From the NCBI GenBank assembly GCA_001914195.1, contig MKYF01000028.1, positions 62,001 to 126,000 of the forward strand: a stretch of DNA of 64,000 bases, written 5' to 3'. The notes below the pieces were generated by a model. That model was not told the DNA's origin and searched no databases. It was given only the letters and a program-made list of their open reading frames with translations. This DNA is from Streptococcus mitis (GTDB lineage Bacteria > Bacillota > Bacilli > Lactobacillales > Streptococcaceae). Numbering within the stretch: the stretch's first letter is position 1; each line of letters begins with the position of its first letter. Made by a program: the position numbers and the translations under genes. Positions 32,012-40,962 of this stretch are shown piece by piece.

Positions 32012-32099
32012 AAAAAAGGAACCTGCCAACAGCAAGGTTCCACGAAAAATGGGTAGTCTCCACCCTTTCACCGTCTAACCTTAGCTGCCTCTCTGGACT
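32012..32099 (-). promoter_or_regulatory. PyrR-type transcription attenuator of pyrFE
   Basis: Minus strand order: AGTCCAGAGAGGC (32087-32099), the conserved PyrR-binding loop, in a hairpin closing with GGAGACT near 32054; then a terminator GGAACCT (32035-32041), loop, AGGTTCC (32018-32024) and T-run (32012-32017). UMP-bound PyrR stabilises the first hairpin, which lets the terminator form and shuts off pyrFE when pyrimidines are ample. PyrR itself is not in this window. Confidence 0.92.
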
Positions 32100-32118
32100 G
32101 CTTTAAAGGTTTTTTACT

Positions 32119-32147
32119 ATTCTATTATTTCTACTAGCACTTGTCAA
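32119..32147 (-). promoter_or_regulatory. Promoter of pyrFE
   Basis: Minus strand TTGACA (32142-32147), 17-nt spacer, TAGAAT (32119-32124), placed just before the PyrR leader and 45 bp after the divIB stop. Confidence 0.85.
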
Positions 32148-32192
32148 GTAAAAACATGGCAACTAAAGAGAGCTATAGAAGAAAAGCTAAAC

Positions 32193-33392
32193 CTAGCGAC
32201 GCGATGAGCGCTGGGTCGTTTGGTTTCGATTGCTCTGTTCCTCTTGTTTTTTCTGTTCTTCTTCTAAACGTTTACGTTCTTCTTCCTGCTTTTTCTCAGC
32301 TTCCTTAGCCTCTTGTTTGGCTTTTTCCTCAGCCTCCATAATTAATTTATCCGCCACTGTGTAACTGTAAATTCCAGCTTCCATATCGACCACACTTGGT
32401 TCTGACAATTGAGGCTTAATCTTGCTGTAATAAGGCAGTTTCTTACTCATTTCAGAAAGGGGAACCAAGACTTCGTCTGAATCATTCATAGTCAATCGAA
32501 TTAAATCTGATGTTACCTTGCTTGGGGCTAGTTCCACCTTTTCAATAGCCGCCTTAAGTTCTGGGCTAATTTGAGCAAGTTCTGAGACAAAAGCCTTGAT
32601 TTGTTCGCTGTCATTAAAGAGAACTGATAAATAAGTTTCTGGTAAACTGACCAGGCTCACAGAACTGGTCTCAAGCTGACCACTGGAAAGAATAGGATAA
32701 TGGTTTTCACCAGAAATATAGTAGGCCACAATATCATATTCCTTAACCTTGATAGTGAACTTAGTTGGAAATTGATAAACAAGCTGAGCTGATTCAACCC
32801 AATAGTTAGACTTGATCCGCTCTTCATATTTTGCCTTGTCTAGCAAAAGGTTAATCGTATAATCCGAATCCTGAATGCCTGAAGCCTGTCGGATATCATC
32901 AGCCGTAGTTTGCACCGTTCCCTCAACACGGATATCCTTCATGGTCGCATAAGGACTGAGTAAGTAAGCAGAGATAATCAATAAAAGCAGACTTGGAAAT
33001 AAAATCGTTAGAGCTCGCAAGATATGGAGGCCAGGAATCTTTGCTTTGGCTGGTTTTTCTTTTATAGCCTTTTTATCCTGGTCCTCGTCCTCTTTAGATC
33101 CTGATTCTTCTATCTCTTTTTCCTCTTTGTCACCCTCTGAGGATTCTACTTTTTCCTCAGACTCTTCCTTAGCTGCTTCTGAGTCTTCATGGTCTGTTTC
33201 ACTCTCCTGGTCCTCTGATTTCTCAGATTCTTCTCCCATTTGAGCTTGTCTTTCCTTTTCCTTCTCCTCAGCTAGGGCCACCTCTTCTTCAGCCTTCTTT
33301 TTTAGATATTCTTGGTTCCGTTTCTGCCATTCTGATAACTCTTTAAATTCTTCGAGGATTTCTTTGCCCTCATTTTTCTTATCTTTTGACAT
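32193..33392 (-). CDS. divIB: Cell division protein DivIB/FtsQ
   Basis: A 399-residue bitopic membrane protein of the divisome, acting with FtsL and DivIC at the septum. The N-terminal cytoplasmic part (residues 1-120) is very acidic and Glu/Lys-rich. One membrane helix is at about 128-150 (ALTILFPSLLLLIISAYLLS). The POTRA domain follows (MKDIRVEGTVQTTADDIRQASGI), then the beta domain and a charged coiled tail ending in TTQRSSRR. Third gene of murD-murG-divIB. Confidence 0.93.
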   Translation of the reverse strand: MSKDKKNEGKEILEEFKELSEWQKRNQEYLKKKAEEEVALAEEKEKERQAQMGEESEKSEDQESETDHEDSEAAKEESEEKVESSEGDKEEKEIEESGSKEDEDQDKKAIKEKPAKAKIPGLHILRALTILFPSLLLLIISAYLLSPYATMKDIRVEGTVQTTADDIRQASGIQDSDYTINLLLDKAKYEERIKSNYWVESAQLVYQFPTKFTIKVKEYDIVAYYISGENHYPILSSGQLETSSVSLVSLPETYLSVLFNDSEQIKAFVSELAQISPELKAAIEKVELAPSKVTSDLIRLTMNDSDEVLVPLSEMSKKLPYYSKIKPQLSEPSVVDMEAGIYSYTVADKLIMEAEEKAKQEAKEAEKKQEEERKRLEEEQKKQEEQSNRNQTTQRSSRR

Positions 33393-33401
33393 TTACTTTC
33401 C

Positions 33402-34460
33402 TTATGATAAATCTTTTTTCAACAATTGATAAAAATCTGCTAGAGATTTCAATTCCTTTGAAGCCTTCATCTTAGCTTGGTAGTCTTCCTTGTGACTTAG
33501 TAAGTGAGAAAGCTTCTCTTCTAAACTGTCCAAGGTCAAATCGCTTTCTTGAAGCTCTTCTGCATAGCCTTTTTTTACAAAGTAAGCCGCATTTTCAATC
33601 TGGTCACCACGACTTGCTTCACGACCAAGTGGCACAATAACATGCAATTTTGCCATGGCTAAGAGCTCAAAAATCGTATTGGCACCACCACGTGTCACAA
33701 CAATATCAGCCAATTCCATCAAGGGTTGATAGAGATTGGTCACGTAGTCGACACGAAAGAGATTTTGGCTCAACTCGTTCAGACTAGAATCTCCAGTTAG
33801 ATTGATAATATTGTAGCGCTCTGTCAGTTCTTTCTTATGGTCTGTCACCAATTGGTTAAAGACACGAGCGCCCGCAGAACCACCGACAAACAATACAGTT
33901 GGCAATTGGGGATTAAAGTGGGTTTGAATATCCACCAATTCATCTGGTTCTAGAGTTTTTTGATCTGAAACCTTGGTCACTGCTCCCACATGCTCAACCT
34001 TAGACAAACTTGAAGCTTGCTCAAATGTTGAATACATCTTCATCGCAAATTTATAGGCGATTTTATTGGCCAAGCCCATAGATAGGTCAGATTCGTGAAT
34101 AAAGACAGGCACTCCTGACACACGCGCAGCGATAACAGGCGGTACTGAGACAAAGCCTCCCTTTGAAAAAAGTGCTTGTGGACGAAGTCGTAACATGATA
34201 AAGAGCGATTGGACAATTCCCCAACCAACTTTAAAGACGTCCAGCATATTTTGCCAAGAGAAATAGCGACGCAATTTGCCAGTCGCAATGGAGTGGAAAG
34301 TGACATCCAAGCCTGACTTGAGGATTTCTTGGTGTTCGATCCCACGCTTGTCCCCTATATAGTGGACTTCCCAACCATCTTCGATGAACTTGGGCATTAA
34401 CAAAAGATTGAGGGTCACGTGTCCAACCGTCCCCCCACCTGTAAAGACAATTTTTTTCAT
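33402..34460 (-). CDS. murG: UDP-GlcNAc:lipid I N-acetylglucosaminyltransferase MurG
   Basis: Adds GlcNAc to lipid I to make lipid II at the inner face of the membrane. A 352-residue GT-B glycosyltransferase. MKKIVFTGGGTVGHVTLNL is the N-terminal motif, FVGGSAGARVFN the inter-domain motif and VTRGGANTIFELLAM the donor-binding site. It ends 9 bp before divIB and starts 1 bp after murD. Confidence 0.96.
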   Translation of the reverse strand: MKKIVFTGGGTVGHVTLNLLLMPKFIEDGWEVHYIGDKRGIEHQEILKSGLDVTFHSIATGKLRRYFSWQNMLDVFKVGWGIVQSLFIMLRLRPQALFSKGGFVSVPPVIAARVSGVPVFIHESDLSMGLANKIAYKFAMKMYSTFEQASSLSKVEHVGAVTKVSDQKTLEPDELVDIQTHFNPQLPTVLFVGGSAGARVFNQLVTDHKKELTERYNIINLTGDSSLNELSQNLFRVDYVTNLYQPLMELADIVVTRGGANTIFELLAMAKLHVIVPLGREASRGDQIENAAYFVKKGYAEELQESDLTLDSLEEKLSHLLSHKEDYQAKMKASKELKSLADFYQLLKKDLS

Positions 34461-34461
34461 A

Positions 34462-35814
34462 TTATTCCTTTAACTCCGCTACTGTGTCGATAAAGAGGTC
34501 GCCACGTACTTCAAAGTTAGCATACATATCCCAGCTGGCATTGGCAGGACTAAGAAGAACCACATCTCCTTGGGTCGCAAATTCATAGGCCTTGCGGGTT
34601 GCATCTGCAATATCAGTCGCATCCACATAAGCCACACCAGCCTTATCTGCTGCCCGTTTGACACGTTCTGCAGACTGACCGAGGATGACCATCTTCTTAA
34701 GTCCAGTAATGTCTGGCACCAATTCGTCAAACTCATTGCCACGGTCCAAACCACCTGCAATCAAAATGACCTTGCTGTTGTCAAATCCTGACAAGGCTTT
34801 TTGAGTAGCCAAGATATTGGTTGACTTGCTATCATTATAGAATTTGACACCCTTGATTTCATCCACAAATTGGAGACGGTGTTTGACACCACCAAAGGCT
34901 GAAAGAGTTTCCTTGATGGTTTGGTTGTCTACACCACGAAGCTTGGCTACAGCAATCGTCGCAAGGGCATTTTCTACATTGTGGCTACCTGGAACTCCGA
35001 TTTCGCTAGCTGCCATGACCACTTCTCCACGGAAGTAGAGCTGACCATCTTCCAAATAAGCTCCATCAACCTTTTCAAGTGTTGAGAATGGTACAACTGT
35101 AGCTTGTGTTTTGCTAGCCAATTCTTTTGCCAAGTCTTGGTTAAAGTTCAAGACAAGGAAATCAGCTGCTGTCATCTTGTTCTGGATATTCCACTTGGCT
35201 GCTACATATTCCTCAAAAGAACCATGATAATCGATATGAGTTGGCATGAGGTTGGTAATAACTGCAATCTCAGGATGGAATTCTTGAACGCCCATCAATT
35301 GGAAAGAAGAAAGTTCCATAACAAGCGTGTCCTTATCTGACGCAGTTTGGGCCACTTGACTAGCTGGATAGCCGATATTTCCTGATAAGAGACCATGTTG
35401 ACCAGCAGCAGTCAAAACTTCCCCAATCATGGTCGTTGTGGTTGTTTTACCGTTCGAACCAGTAATACCAACAATCGGTGCTTCAGAAATCAAGTAAGCC
35501 AATTCCACCTCAGTCAAGACTGGAATTCCCTTGGCCAAAGCCTTATCAATCATAGGATTACTGTAAGGGATACCTGGATTTTTCACCATAAGGGCAAACT
35601 CCTCATCCAAGAGTTCCAAAGGATGGCCACCTGTAATGACCTTGATTCCTTCTTCCAGCAAACTTTGAGCAGCTGGATTGTCCTCGAAAGGCTTCCCATC
35701 ATTTACTGTCACAATGGCACCTAGCTTATCCAACAAACGAGCTGCAGATTCACCAGACTTTGCCAAACCTAAAACAAGGACTTTCTTATTTTTAAATTGA
35801 TCTATTACTTTCAT
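34462..35814 (-). CDS. murD: UDP-N-acetylmuramoylalanine--D-glutamate ligase
   Basis: Adds D-Glu to UDP-MurNAc-L-Ala in peptidoglycan precursor synthesis. A 450-residue Mur ligase: N-terminal Rossmann domain (VLVLGLAKSGESAARLL), ATP loop GITGSNGKTTTT near 113, central VMELSSFQL and the C-terminal YNDSKSTNILATQ and LIAGGLDRG motifs. First gene of murD-murG-divIB. Confidence 0.97.
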   Translation of the reverse strand: MKVIDQFKNKKVLVLGLAKSGESAARLLDKLGAIVTVNDGKPFEDNPAAQSLLEEGIKVITGGHPLELLDEEFALMVKNPGIPYSNPMIDKALAKGIPVLTEVELAYLISEAPIVGITGSNGKTTTTTMIGEVLTAAGQHGLLSGNIGYPASQVAQTASDKDTLVMELSSFQLMGVQEFHPEIAVITNLMPTHIDYHGSFEEYVAAKWNIQNKMTAADFLVLNFNQDLAKELASKTQATVVPFSTLEKVDGAYLEDGQLYFRGEVVMAASEIGVPGSHNVENALATIAVAKLRGVDNQTIKETLSAFGGVKHRLQFVDEIKGVKFYNDSKSTNILATQKALSGFDNSKVILIAGGLDRGNEFDELVPDITGLKKMVILGQSAERVKRAADKAGVAYVDATDIADATRKAYEFATQGDVVLLSPANASWDMYANFEVRGDLFIDTVAELKE

Positions 35815-35905
35815 GTCTCAAACTCCATTTCTACTCTTACTATTTTACCATTTTTATGGAAATAATTCTAAACGAAAATGCTCAGATTCAGCATTCTAAC
35901 AAGCA

Positions 35906-35931
35906 AAAAGAGAGCCGAAACTCTCTTTTTA
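35906..35931 (-). terminator. Terminator overlapping the stop of the DUF3165 gene
   Basis: AAAAGAGAG (35906-35914) pairs with CTCTCTTTT (35921-35929) around CCGAAA; T-run on the minus strand. The stem includes the TAA stop codon at 35929-35931. Confidence 0.85.
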
Positions 35932-36183
35932 TCTTCTTTTACTTTTACTGACCGACATGAGGGTAATATCTCGCAAGCTAAAGTATGCTAGGAAGAGCAT
36001 GGCGATTGCGATAAAAAATTCTGTCGGTAGCTGAAAGATTTGCAGAACTGACAACATCAGCAAAATCAAAAGTGCTACGAAAGCAAAGACGACAAGGACG
36101 ATATTGACTGTCCCTTTAATGCTTTGTGGTGTCGCAAATACATAGAGTAGTAATAAGAGGAGTCCTATGATTAAATAAACCAT
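35929..36183 (-). CDS. Small membrane protein, DUF3165 family
   Basis: An 84-residue protein with about three hydrophobic segments (MVYLIIGLLLLLLYVFA, VNIVLVVFAFVALLILLML, FFIAIAMLFLAYFSL) and a basic tail VSKSKRR. It matches a streptococcal family of unknown function. It follows typA by 19 bp and is probably cotranscribed with it. Confidence 0.75.
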   Translation of the reverse strand: MVYLIIGLLLLLLYVFATPQSIKGTVNIVLVVFAFVALLILLMLSVLQIFQLPTEFFIAIAMLFLAYFSLRDITLMSVSKSKRR

Positions 36184-36202
36184 CTTTATCTCTTTCTAGC
36201 TC

Positions 36203-38044
36203 TTATTCAGCTGATTTTTTCTTCTTGTTAGCTTTCTCACGCTCTGCCTTGTTAAGGATTTGTTTACGCAAACGGATAGACTCAGGCGTTACTTCCATGT
36301 ACTCATCGTCGTTCAAGAACTCAAGAGACTCTTCAAGTGTCAAGATACGAGGTGTCTTGATAACAGCTGTTTGGTCCTTAGTAGCTGAACGGACGTTGGT
36401 CATTTGTTTAGCCTTAGTGATGTTAACTGTCAAGTCGTTTTCACGAGAGTTTTCACCGATGATCATTCCTTCATAAACCTCAGTACCTGGGTTAACAAAG
36501 ATTGTTCCACGTTCTTCGATAGACATGATTGAGTAAGTTGTAGCCTTACCAGCATCGATAGAAACAAGAGCACCACGGTGACGACCACCAATTTCACCTG
36601 GAATCAATGGCAAGTATTGGTCGAAGGTATGGTTCATGATACCGTAACCACGAGTCATTGACAAGAACTCAGTTGAGTATCCAATCAACCCACGCGCTGG
36701 AACAAGGAAGACCAAACGAGTTTGACCATTACCAGTTGAAATCATATCCAACATTTCACCCTTACGTTCAGAAAGGCTTTGGATAACAGACCCTTGGTAT
36801 TCTTCTGGTGTGTCGATTTGAACACGTTCAAATGGTTCACATTTAACACCGTCGATTTCTTTTACGATAACCTCTGGACGAGATACTTGAAGTTCATATC
36901 CCTCACGACGCATTGTTTCGATAAGGATTGACAAGTGCAATTCTCCACGTCCTGAAACAGTCCATTTATCTGGTGAATCAGTTGGGTCAACACGAAGGGA
37001 AACGTCTGTTTGCAATTCTGCCTGCAAGCGTTCTTCTACCTTACGAGAAGTTACCCATTTACCTTCTTTACCAGCAAATGGTGAGTTGTTAACCAAGAAA
37101 GTCATTTGAAGAGTTGGCTCATCGATGTGTAGGATTGGAAGAGCTTCAACTGCATCTGTCGGAGTGATAGTTTCACCGACAAAGATATCTTCCATACCAG
37201 AAACGGCAATCAAATCACCTGCTTTTGCTTCTTGGATTTCACGACGTTCCAAACCAAAGAAACCAAAGAGTTTTGTAACACGGAAGTTTTTAGTTGTGCC
37301 ATCAAGTTTAGAAAGGGTAACTTGGTCACCAACTTTAACAGTACCACGGAAGACACGACCGATACCGATACGTCCAACGAAGTCATTGTAGTCCAAAAGT
37401 GATACTTGGAACTGCAAAGGCTCATCTGAGTTATCTACTGGAGCTGGGATATGGTCGATAATTGTGTCAAAGATTGGTGCCATAGTAGCTTCTTGGTCAG
37501 CTGGATCATCTGACAATGAAGAAGTTCCGTTGATCGCTGAAGCATACACCACTGGGAAGTCAAGCTGGTCGTCATCTGCACCAAGCTCGATGAAAAGTTC
37601 CAAGACTTCGTCCACTACTTCTGCTGGACGAGCTGATGGTTTGTCGATTTTGTTAACAACCACGATTGGGACAAGGTCTTGTTCCAAAGCTTTTTTCAAT
37701 ACGAAACGAGTTTGTGGCATGGTTCCTTCGTAGGCATCTACGACCAAGACAACACCGTCAACCATTTTCATGATACGCTCAACTTCTCCACCGAAGTCCG
37801 CGTGTCCTGGTGTGTCCATGATATTGATACGAGTTCCGTTGTAGGCAACGGCTGTATTTTTAGCAAGGATGGTAATTCCACGCTCTTTTTCGATATCGTT
37901 TGAGTCCATAGCACGCTCTGCCAATTCAGTACGTGCATCAAGCGTTTCTGATTGTTTCAATAATTCGTCAACGAGGGTTGTTTTACCGTGGTCAACGTGG
38001 GCGATAATCGCAATGTTACGGATATCTTCTCTTAATTTTGTCAT
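36203..38044 (-). CDS. typA: Translational GTPase TypA/BipA
   Basis: A 613-residue ribosome-associated GTPase involved in stress and low-temperature growth. G motifs are in order: G1 IAHVDHGKTT (near residue 14), G2 ERGITI, G3 DTPGHADF, G4 VVNKIDK. Domains III, V and the BipA-specific C-terminus follow. I use ATG 38044 (MTKLREDIRN), as GAGGAAATC lies before it; seven more codons upstream lack an SD. An extended -10 promoter (TGGTATAAT) lies near 38088-38096. Confidence 0.96.
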   Translation of the reverse strand: MTKLREDIRNIAIIAHVDHGKTTLVDELLKQSETLDARTELAERAMDSNDIEKERGITILAKNTAVAYNGTRINIMDTPGHADFGGEVERIMKMVDGVVLVVDAYEGTMPQTRFVLKKALEQDLVPIVVVNKIDKPSARPAEVVDEVLELFIELGADDDQLDFPVVYASAINGTSSLSDDPADQEATMAPIFDTIIDHIPAPVDNSDEPLQFQVSLLDYNDFVGRIGIGRVFRGTVKVGDQVTLSKLDGTTKNFRVTKLFGFFGLERREIQEAKAGDLIAVSGMEDIFVGETITPTDAVEALPILHIDEPTLQMTFLVNNSPFAGKEGKWVTSRKVEERLQAELQTDVSLRVDPTDSPDKWTVSGRGELHLSILIETMRREGYELQVSRPEVIVKEIDGVKCEPFERVQIDTPEEYQGSVIQSLSERKGEMLDMISTGNGQTRLVFLVPARGLIGYSTEFLSMTRGYGIMNHTFDQYLPLIPGEIGGRHRGALVSIDAGKATTYSIMSIEERGTIFVNPGTEVYEGMIIGENSRENDLTVNITKAKQMTNVRSATKDQTAVIKTPRILTLEESLEFLNDDEYMEVTPESIRLRKQILNKAEREKANKKKKSAE

Positions 38045-38187
38045 GATTTCCTCTATAATATTCAAAATTTATTTTCTAACTGAACGATTATACCATAATT
38101 TCAAGTAAATAACATAATTCAAGCAAGTGTAAATGTTTTCACTCTGCTTTTCTTTTCACGTCAAGCCTTTTCAAAGCAAGGGACTTA

Positions 38188-38196
38188 TGATAAGAT
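38188..38196 (+). promoter_or_regulatory. Extended -10 promoter with very short leader for the pseudouridine synthase
   Basis: TGATAAGAT (38188-38196), then nine bases before ATG 38206. The expected 5' leader is only a few nucleotides and no SD is visible. Confidence 0.55.
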
Positions 38197-38205
38197 AGGC
38201 ACAGT

Positions 38206-38931
38206 ATGCGTTTAGATAATTTATTAGCCCAAGAAAAAGTTAGCCGAAAGGCCATGAAGCAAGCCTTACTCAAAAGGGACATTCTCGTCGATAGTTGCCC
38301 AGCCCACTCCCTAGCCCAAAATATCGATACAGGACTGCAGGAACTCCTCTTTCAGGGCCAAATCATTCAAGGCTATGAGCACACCTATCTTATGCTTCAT
38401 AAGCCTGCTGGTGTCGTTACAGCCAACAAAGACAAGAAACTTCCAACCGTCATGGACCTCCTTCCGCCTGACATCCAGTCTGACAAGCTCTATGCTGTCG
38501 GCCGACTGGACCGAGATACAACTGGTCTCCTCCTCTTGAGCGACAACGGCCCTTTGGGCTTTCAACTCCTCCATCCCCAATATCATGTCGATAAGACTTA
38601 TCATGTTGAGGTTAATGGACTTCTGACACCTGACCATATCCAAGCCTTTCAAAAAGGAATTGTCTTTTTAGATGGTACTATCTGTAAACCTGCAAGCCTA
38701 GAAATTCTATCTGCAAGTCCTTCCCACAGCCAAGCCTCTATCACCATTTCAGAAGGAAAATTTCATCAGGTTAAGAAAATGTTTCTCTCGGTTGGTGTCA
38801 AGGTAACCTCACTCAAACGAGTTCAATTCGGTGATTTTACATTAGACCCAGAACTAGCAGAAGGTCAATGCCGTCCTTTGAATCCAGAGGAATTGGAAAT
38901 CATTAAAAATCACTTAGAGAAAAGTGGATAA
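38206..38931 (+). CDS. Pseudouridine synthase, RsuA/RluB family
   Basis: A 241-residue RNA-modifying enzyme. The S4 domain is at residues 1-45 (MRLDNLLAQEKVSRKAMKQALLKRDILV). The catalytic Asp is in VGRLDRDTTGLLLLS (about residue 105), and MLHKPAGVVTA is the family strand. Short size and the S4 domain favour an rRNA uridine target as in RsuA, but the site modified cannot be read. The start is nearly leaderless. Confidence 0.88.
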   Translation: MRLDNLLAQEKVSRKAMKQALLKRDILVDSCPAHSLAQNIDTGLQELLFQGQIIQGYEHTYLMLHKPAGVVTANKDKKLPTVMDLLPPDIQSDKLYAVGRLDRDTTGLLLLSDNGPLGFQLLHPQYHVDKTYHVEVNGLLTPDHIQAFQKGIVFLDGTICKPASLEILSASPSHSQASITISEGKFHQVKKMFLSVGVKVTSLKRVQFGDFTLDPELAEGQCRPLNPEELEIIKNHLEKSG

Positions 38932-38935
38932 AAGA

Positions 38936-38961
38936 AAAAAGCTTTATGTTAAAAGCTTTTT
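38936..38961. terminator. Bidirectional terminator after the pseudouridine synthase gene
   Basis: AAAAAGCTTT (38936-38945) pairs with AAAGCTTTTT (38952-38961) around a 6-nt loop, with T-run on both strands, between converging genes. Confidence 0.85.
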
Positions 38962-38970
38962 GTTTATTGC

Positions 38971-39198
38971 TTATCTAAAAAATACTGCGACGGCTACAAT
39001 CCAGTTAAGTACAGAAACCACAAGTCCTACGATATTGAGAATTTTTTCTGTTTTATAGTCTAGTCCAGATTCTTTTTGGTATGAAAAAGCCAAGACCAAT
39101 CCTATGATCCCCAAAATCAGGCCTACAATTGGAAATAACAAACCAAGAATAATCGACAAAATACCCACAAAAAGTGGATTTTTCTTCTTTTCTTTCAT
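38971..39198 (-). CDS. Small membrane protein of unknown function
   Basis: A 75-residue protein. Lys-rich N-terminus (MKEKKKNPLF), two hydrophobic segments (VGILSIILGLLFPIVGLILGIIGLVLAF and NIVGLVVSVLNWIVAVAVFF) joined by a polar loop. It resembles DUF4190-like proteins but that is uncertain. Lone gene with a good SD (AAGGAG). Confidence 0.7.
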   Translation of the reverse strand: MKEKKKNPLFVGILSIILGLLFPIVGLILGIIGLVLAFSYQKESGLDYKTEKILNIVGLVVSVLNWIVAVAVFFR

Positions 39199-39286
39199 GT
39201 TCTAAGAACTCCTTAAATTTTATACAAATTAATTATACTATAAAACAATAGCTTCATCCTATCATTCGACTAATTTGGAAATAAGG

Positions 39287-39667
39287 TTAGCTAGTCTTCA
39301 CTTTCCCTTTCCAAGAATCCAAACCATAAGAAAGGATATAAATCTCAGAAAAACCTTGTTTTTTCAAGTAAAGTGCTGCATTTGTAACTCGTTGCGCACG
39401 TTGATTTTCGTAAAGAAGGACAGGTTTATCTTTACGAAGGGCTGCAAGACTAGTCTTCAACTGACTTGAAGGAATATTGCGGGCCCCAAGGATATGTTTT
39501 CTGTGGAATTCAGCTGGGTCTCGCAAATCAATCAATTGACCCTTACGAATCAAGGCTTCAAATTCCTCATTGTCTACGATTTTAGCCGCACGGCGAATAC
39601 GAAGATAGTTAAAGCCCATCCACGCCAACATTGCTAGTATAAGTGCCCACAAAATCCAAGTAACCAT
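39287..39667 (-). CDS. Membrane-anchored rhodanese-like protein lacking the catalytic Cys
   Basis: A 126-residue protein with one N-terminal membrane helix (WILWALILAMLAWMGFNYL) and a rhodanese domain at about 30-120 (FEALIRKGQLIDLRDPAEFHRKHILGARNIP). In active rhodaneses the next strand ends in a Cys loop; here it reads PVLLYENQRAQRV with no Cys. So it is probably a binding or scaffold protein, not a sulfurtransferase. It overlaps the YqgQ-family gene by one base. Confidence 0.85.
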   Translation of the reverse strand: MVTWILWALILAMLAWMGFNYLRIRRAAKIVDNEEFEALIRKGQLIDLRDPAEFHRKHILGARNIPSSQLKTSLAALRKDKPVLLYENQRAQRVTNAALYLKKQGFSEIYILSYGLDSWKGKVKTS

Positions 39668-39888
39668 TAGTTCTTTTCTCCATTTTTCTCAATATAATCC
39701 AATTCTACCTTGTGCTCTCTGCGAAGAACCGCTTCCGCTTCCAGATAGTCTAGTTTATCCATCAACCCTGCGTCATAAATCCGAGAGAGTTCCAACTTCA
39801 TCAGTTCAATATCATATAAGCGTTTTCCCATGTAAACAATAATACCAAATCGTTTGAGGAATTGCTGCACATCATAGAATGTTTTCAT
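39667..39888 (-). CDS. YqgQ family protein (DUF910)
   Basis: A 73-residue cytosolic protein beginning MKTFYDVQQFLKRFG, with YDIELMKLELSRIYDAGLMDKLDYLEAEAVLRREH as family core. In other Firmicutes it lies next to glucokinase; here it is coupled to the rhodanese-like gene. I choose ATG 39888 because an extended -10 box (TGCTAGAAT) ends 7 nt upstream, implying a leaderless mRNA; earlier in-frame starts would lie inside or before the promoter. Confidence 0.78.
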   Translation of the reverse strand: MKTFYDVQQFLKRFGIIVYMGKRLYDIELMKLELSRIYDAGLMDKLDYLEAEAVLRREHKVELDYIEKNGEKN

Positions 39889-39895
39889 AAGACTC

Positions 39896-39904
39896 ATTCT
39901 AGCA
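39896..39904 (-). promoter_or_regulatory. Extended -10 promoter of the YqgQ-family gene (leaderless)
   Basis: Minus strand TGCTAGAAT, followed by GAGTCTT and the ATG at 39888. It lies back to back with the leaderless promoter of the LysR gene. Confidence 0.65.
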
Positions 39905-39983
39905 AAATTTTGTGTTTTTTTCAAGAAGAGACTCACACATCCCCCTGATTTTCCTATCTTCTTTGGCGATTCTGACGCAAGTG

Positions 39984-39992
39984 TGGTACAAT
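39984..39992 (+). promoter_or_regulatory. Extended -10 promoter of the LysR gene (leaderless)
   Basis: TGGTACAAT (39984-39992), then six bases (AAAAAC) before ATG 39999. A TTGGCG near 39963-39968 may serve as -35. No SD. Confidence 0.72.
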
Positions 39993-39998
39993 AAAAAC

Positions 39999-40907
39999 AT
40001 GAGAATTCAACAATTACATTATATTATTAAAATCGTCGAAACTGGCTCCATGAATGAAGCAGCCAAGCAACTCTTTATCACTCAGCCGAGTCTTTCCAAT
40101 GCTGTGAGAGATTTGGAAAATGAAATGGGTATTGAAATTTTTATTCGTAATCCTAAGGGCATTACCTTGACCCGTGATGGGATGGAGTTCCTCTCTTATG
40201 CCCGTCAGGTTGTCGAGCAGACCCAGCTTTTGGAAGAACGCTATAAAAATCCTGTCGCCCACCGCGAACTCTTTAGCGTTTCCTCCCAGCACTATGCCTT
40301 TGTAGTCAATGCCTTTGTTTCTCTACTCAAGAAAAGTGACATGGAAAAATACGAGCTTTTCCTTCGTGAAACTCGAACTTGGGAAATAATCGACGACGTC
40401 AAGAACTTCCGTAGTGAGGTCGGTGTCCTATTTTTGAACAGCTACAACCGTGATGTTTTAACCAAGATGCTGGATGACAATCACCTGCTGGCTCACCATC
40501 TCTTCACAGCGCAACCGCATATCTTTGTCAGCAAGACCAATCCTCTGGCAAAAAAAGACAAGGTGAGACTATCTGATTTGGAGAATTTCCCTTACCTCAG
40601 CTATGACCAGGGGACGCACAATTCCTTCTACTTTTCAGAAGAGATCCTTTCCCAAGAGCACCACAAAAAATCCATCGTGGTTAGTGACCGTGCCACCCTC
40701 TTTAATCTCTTGATTGGTTTGGATGGTTATACCATTGCGACAGGGATTTTGAACAGCAACCTCAACGGAGACAATATCGTTTCTATCCCATTGGATATTG
40801 ATGACCCCATTGAGCTGGTCTATATCCAGCATGAAAAAACCAGCCTATCTAAGATGGGCGAACGCTTTATCGACTATCTACTAGAAGAAGTCCAGTTTGA
40901 TAGTTGA
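39999..40907 (+). CDS. LysR family transcriptional regulator
   Basis: A 302-residue regulator. The winged helix-turn-helix is residues 1-60 (MRIQQLHYIIKIVETGSMNEAAKQLFITQPSLSNAVRDLE). The rest is the type 2 binding-protein-like co-inducer domain (about 90-295). The ligand is unknown. I start at ATG 39999 because the -10 box lies just before it; the reading frame upstream is accidental. It does not lie divergent to an obvious metabolic target: the neighbours are the YqgQ/rhodanese pair and an SDR. Confidence 0.88.
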   Translation: MRIQQLHYIIKIVETGSMNEAAKQLFITQPSLSNAVRDLENEMGIEIFIRNPKGITLTRDGMEFLSYARQVVEQTQLLEERYKNPVAHRELFSVSSQHYAFVVNAFVSLLKKSDMEKYELFLRETRTWEIIDDVKNFRSEVGVLFLNSYNRDVLTKMLDDNHLLAHHLFTAQPHIFVSKTNPLAKKDKVRLSDLENFPYLSYDQGTHNSFYFSEEILSQEHHKKSIVVSDRATLFNLLIGLDGYTIATGILNSNLNGDNIVSIPLDIDDPIELVYIQHEKTSLSKMGERFIDYLLEEVQFDS

Positions 40908-40913
40908 GAAATA

Positions 40914-40962
40914 AAAAGAACCAATATGTAGGCTAGCAACAACCTGCATATTGGTTCTTTTT
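40914..40962. terminator. Bidirectional terminator between the LysR and SDR genes
   Basis: AAAAAGAACCAATATG pairs with CATATTGGTTCTTTTT over 15-16 bp, with a GG/CC extension across a short internal loop; T-run on both strands. Confidence 0.9.
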
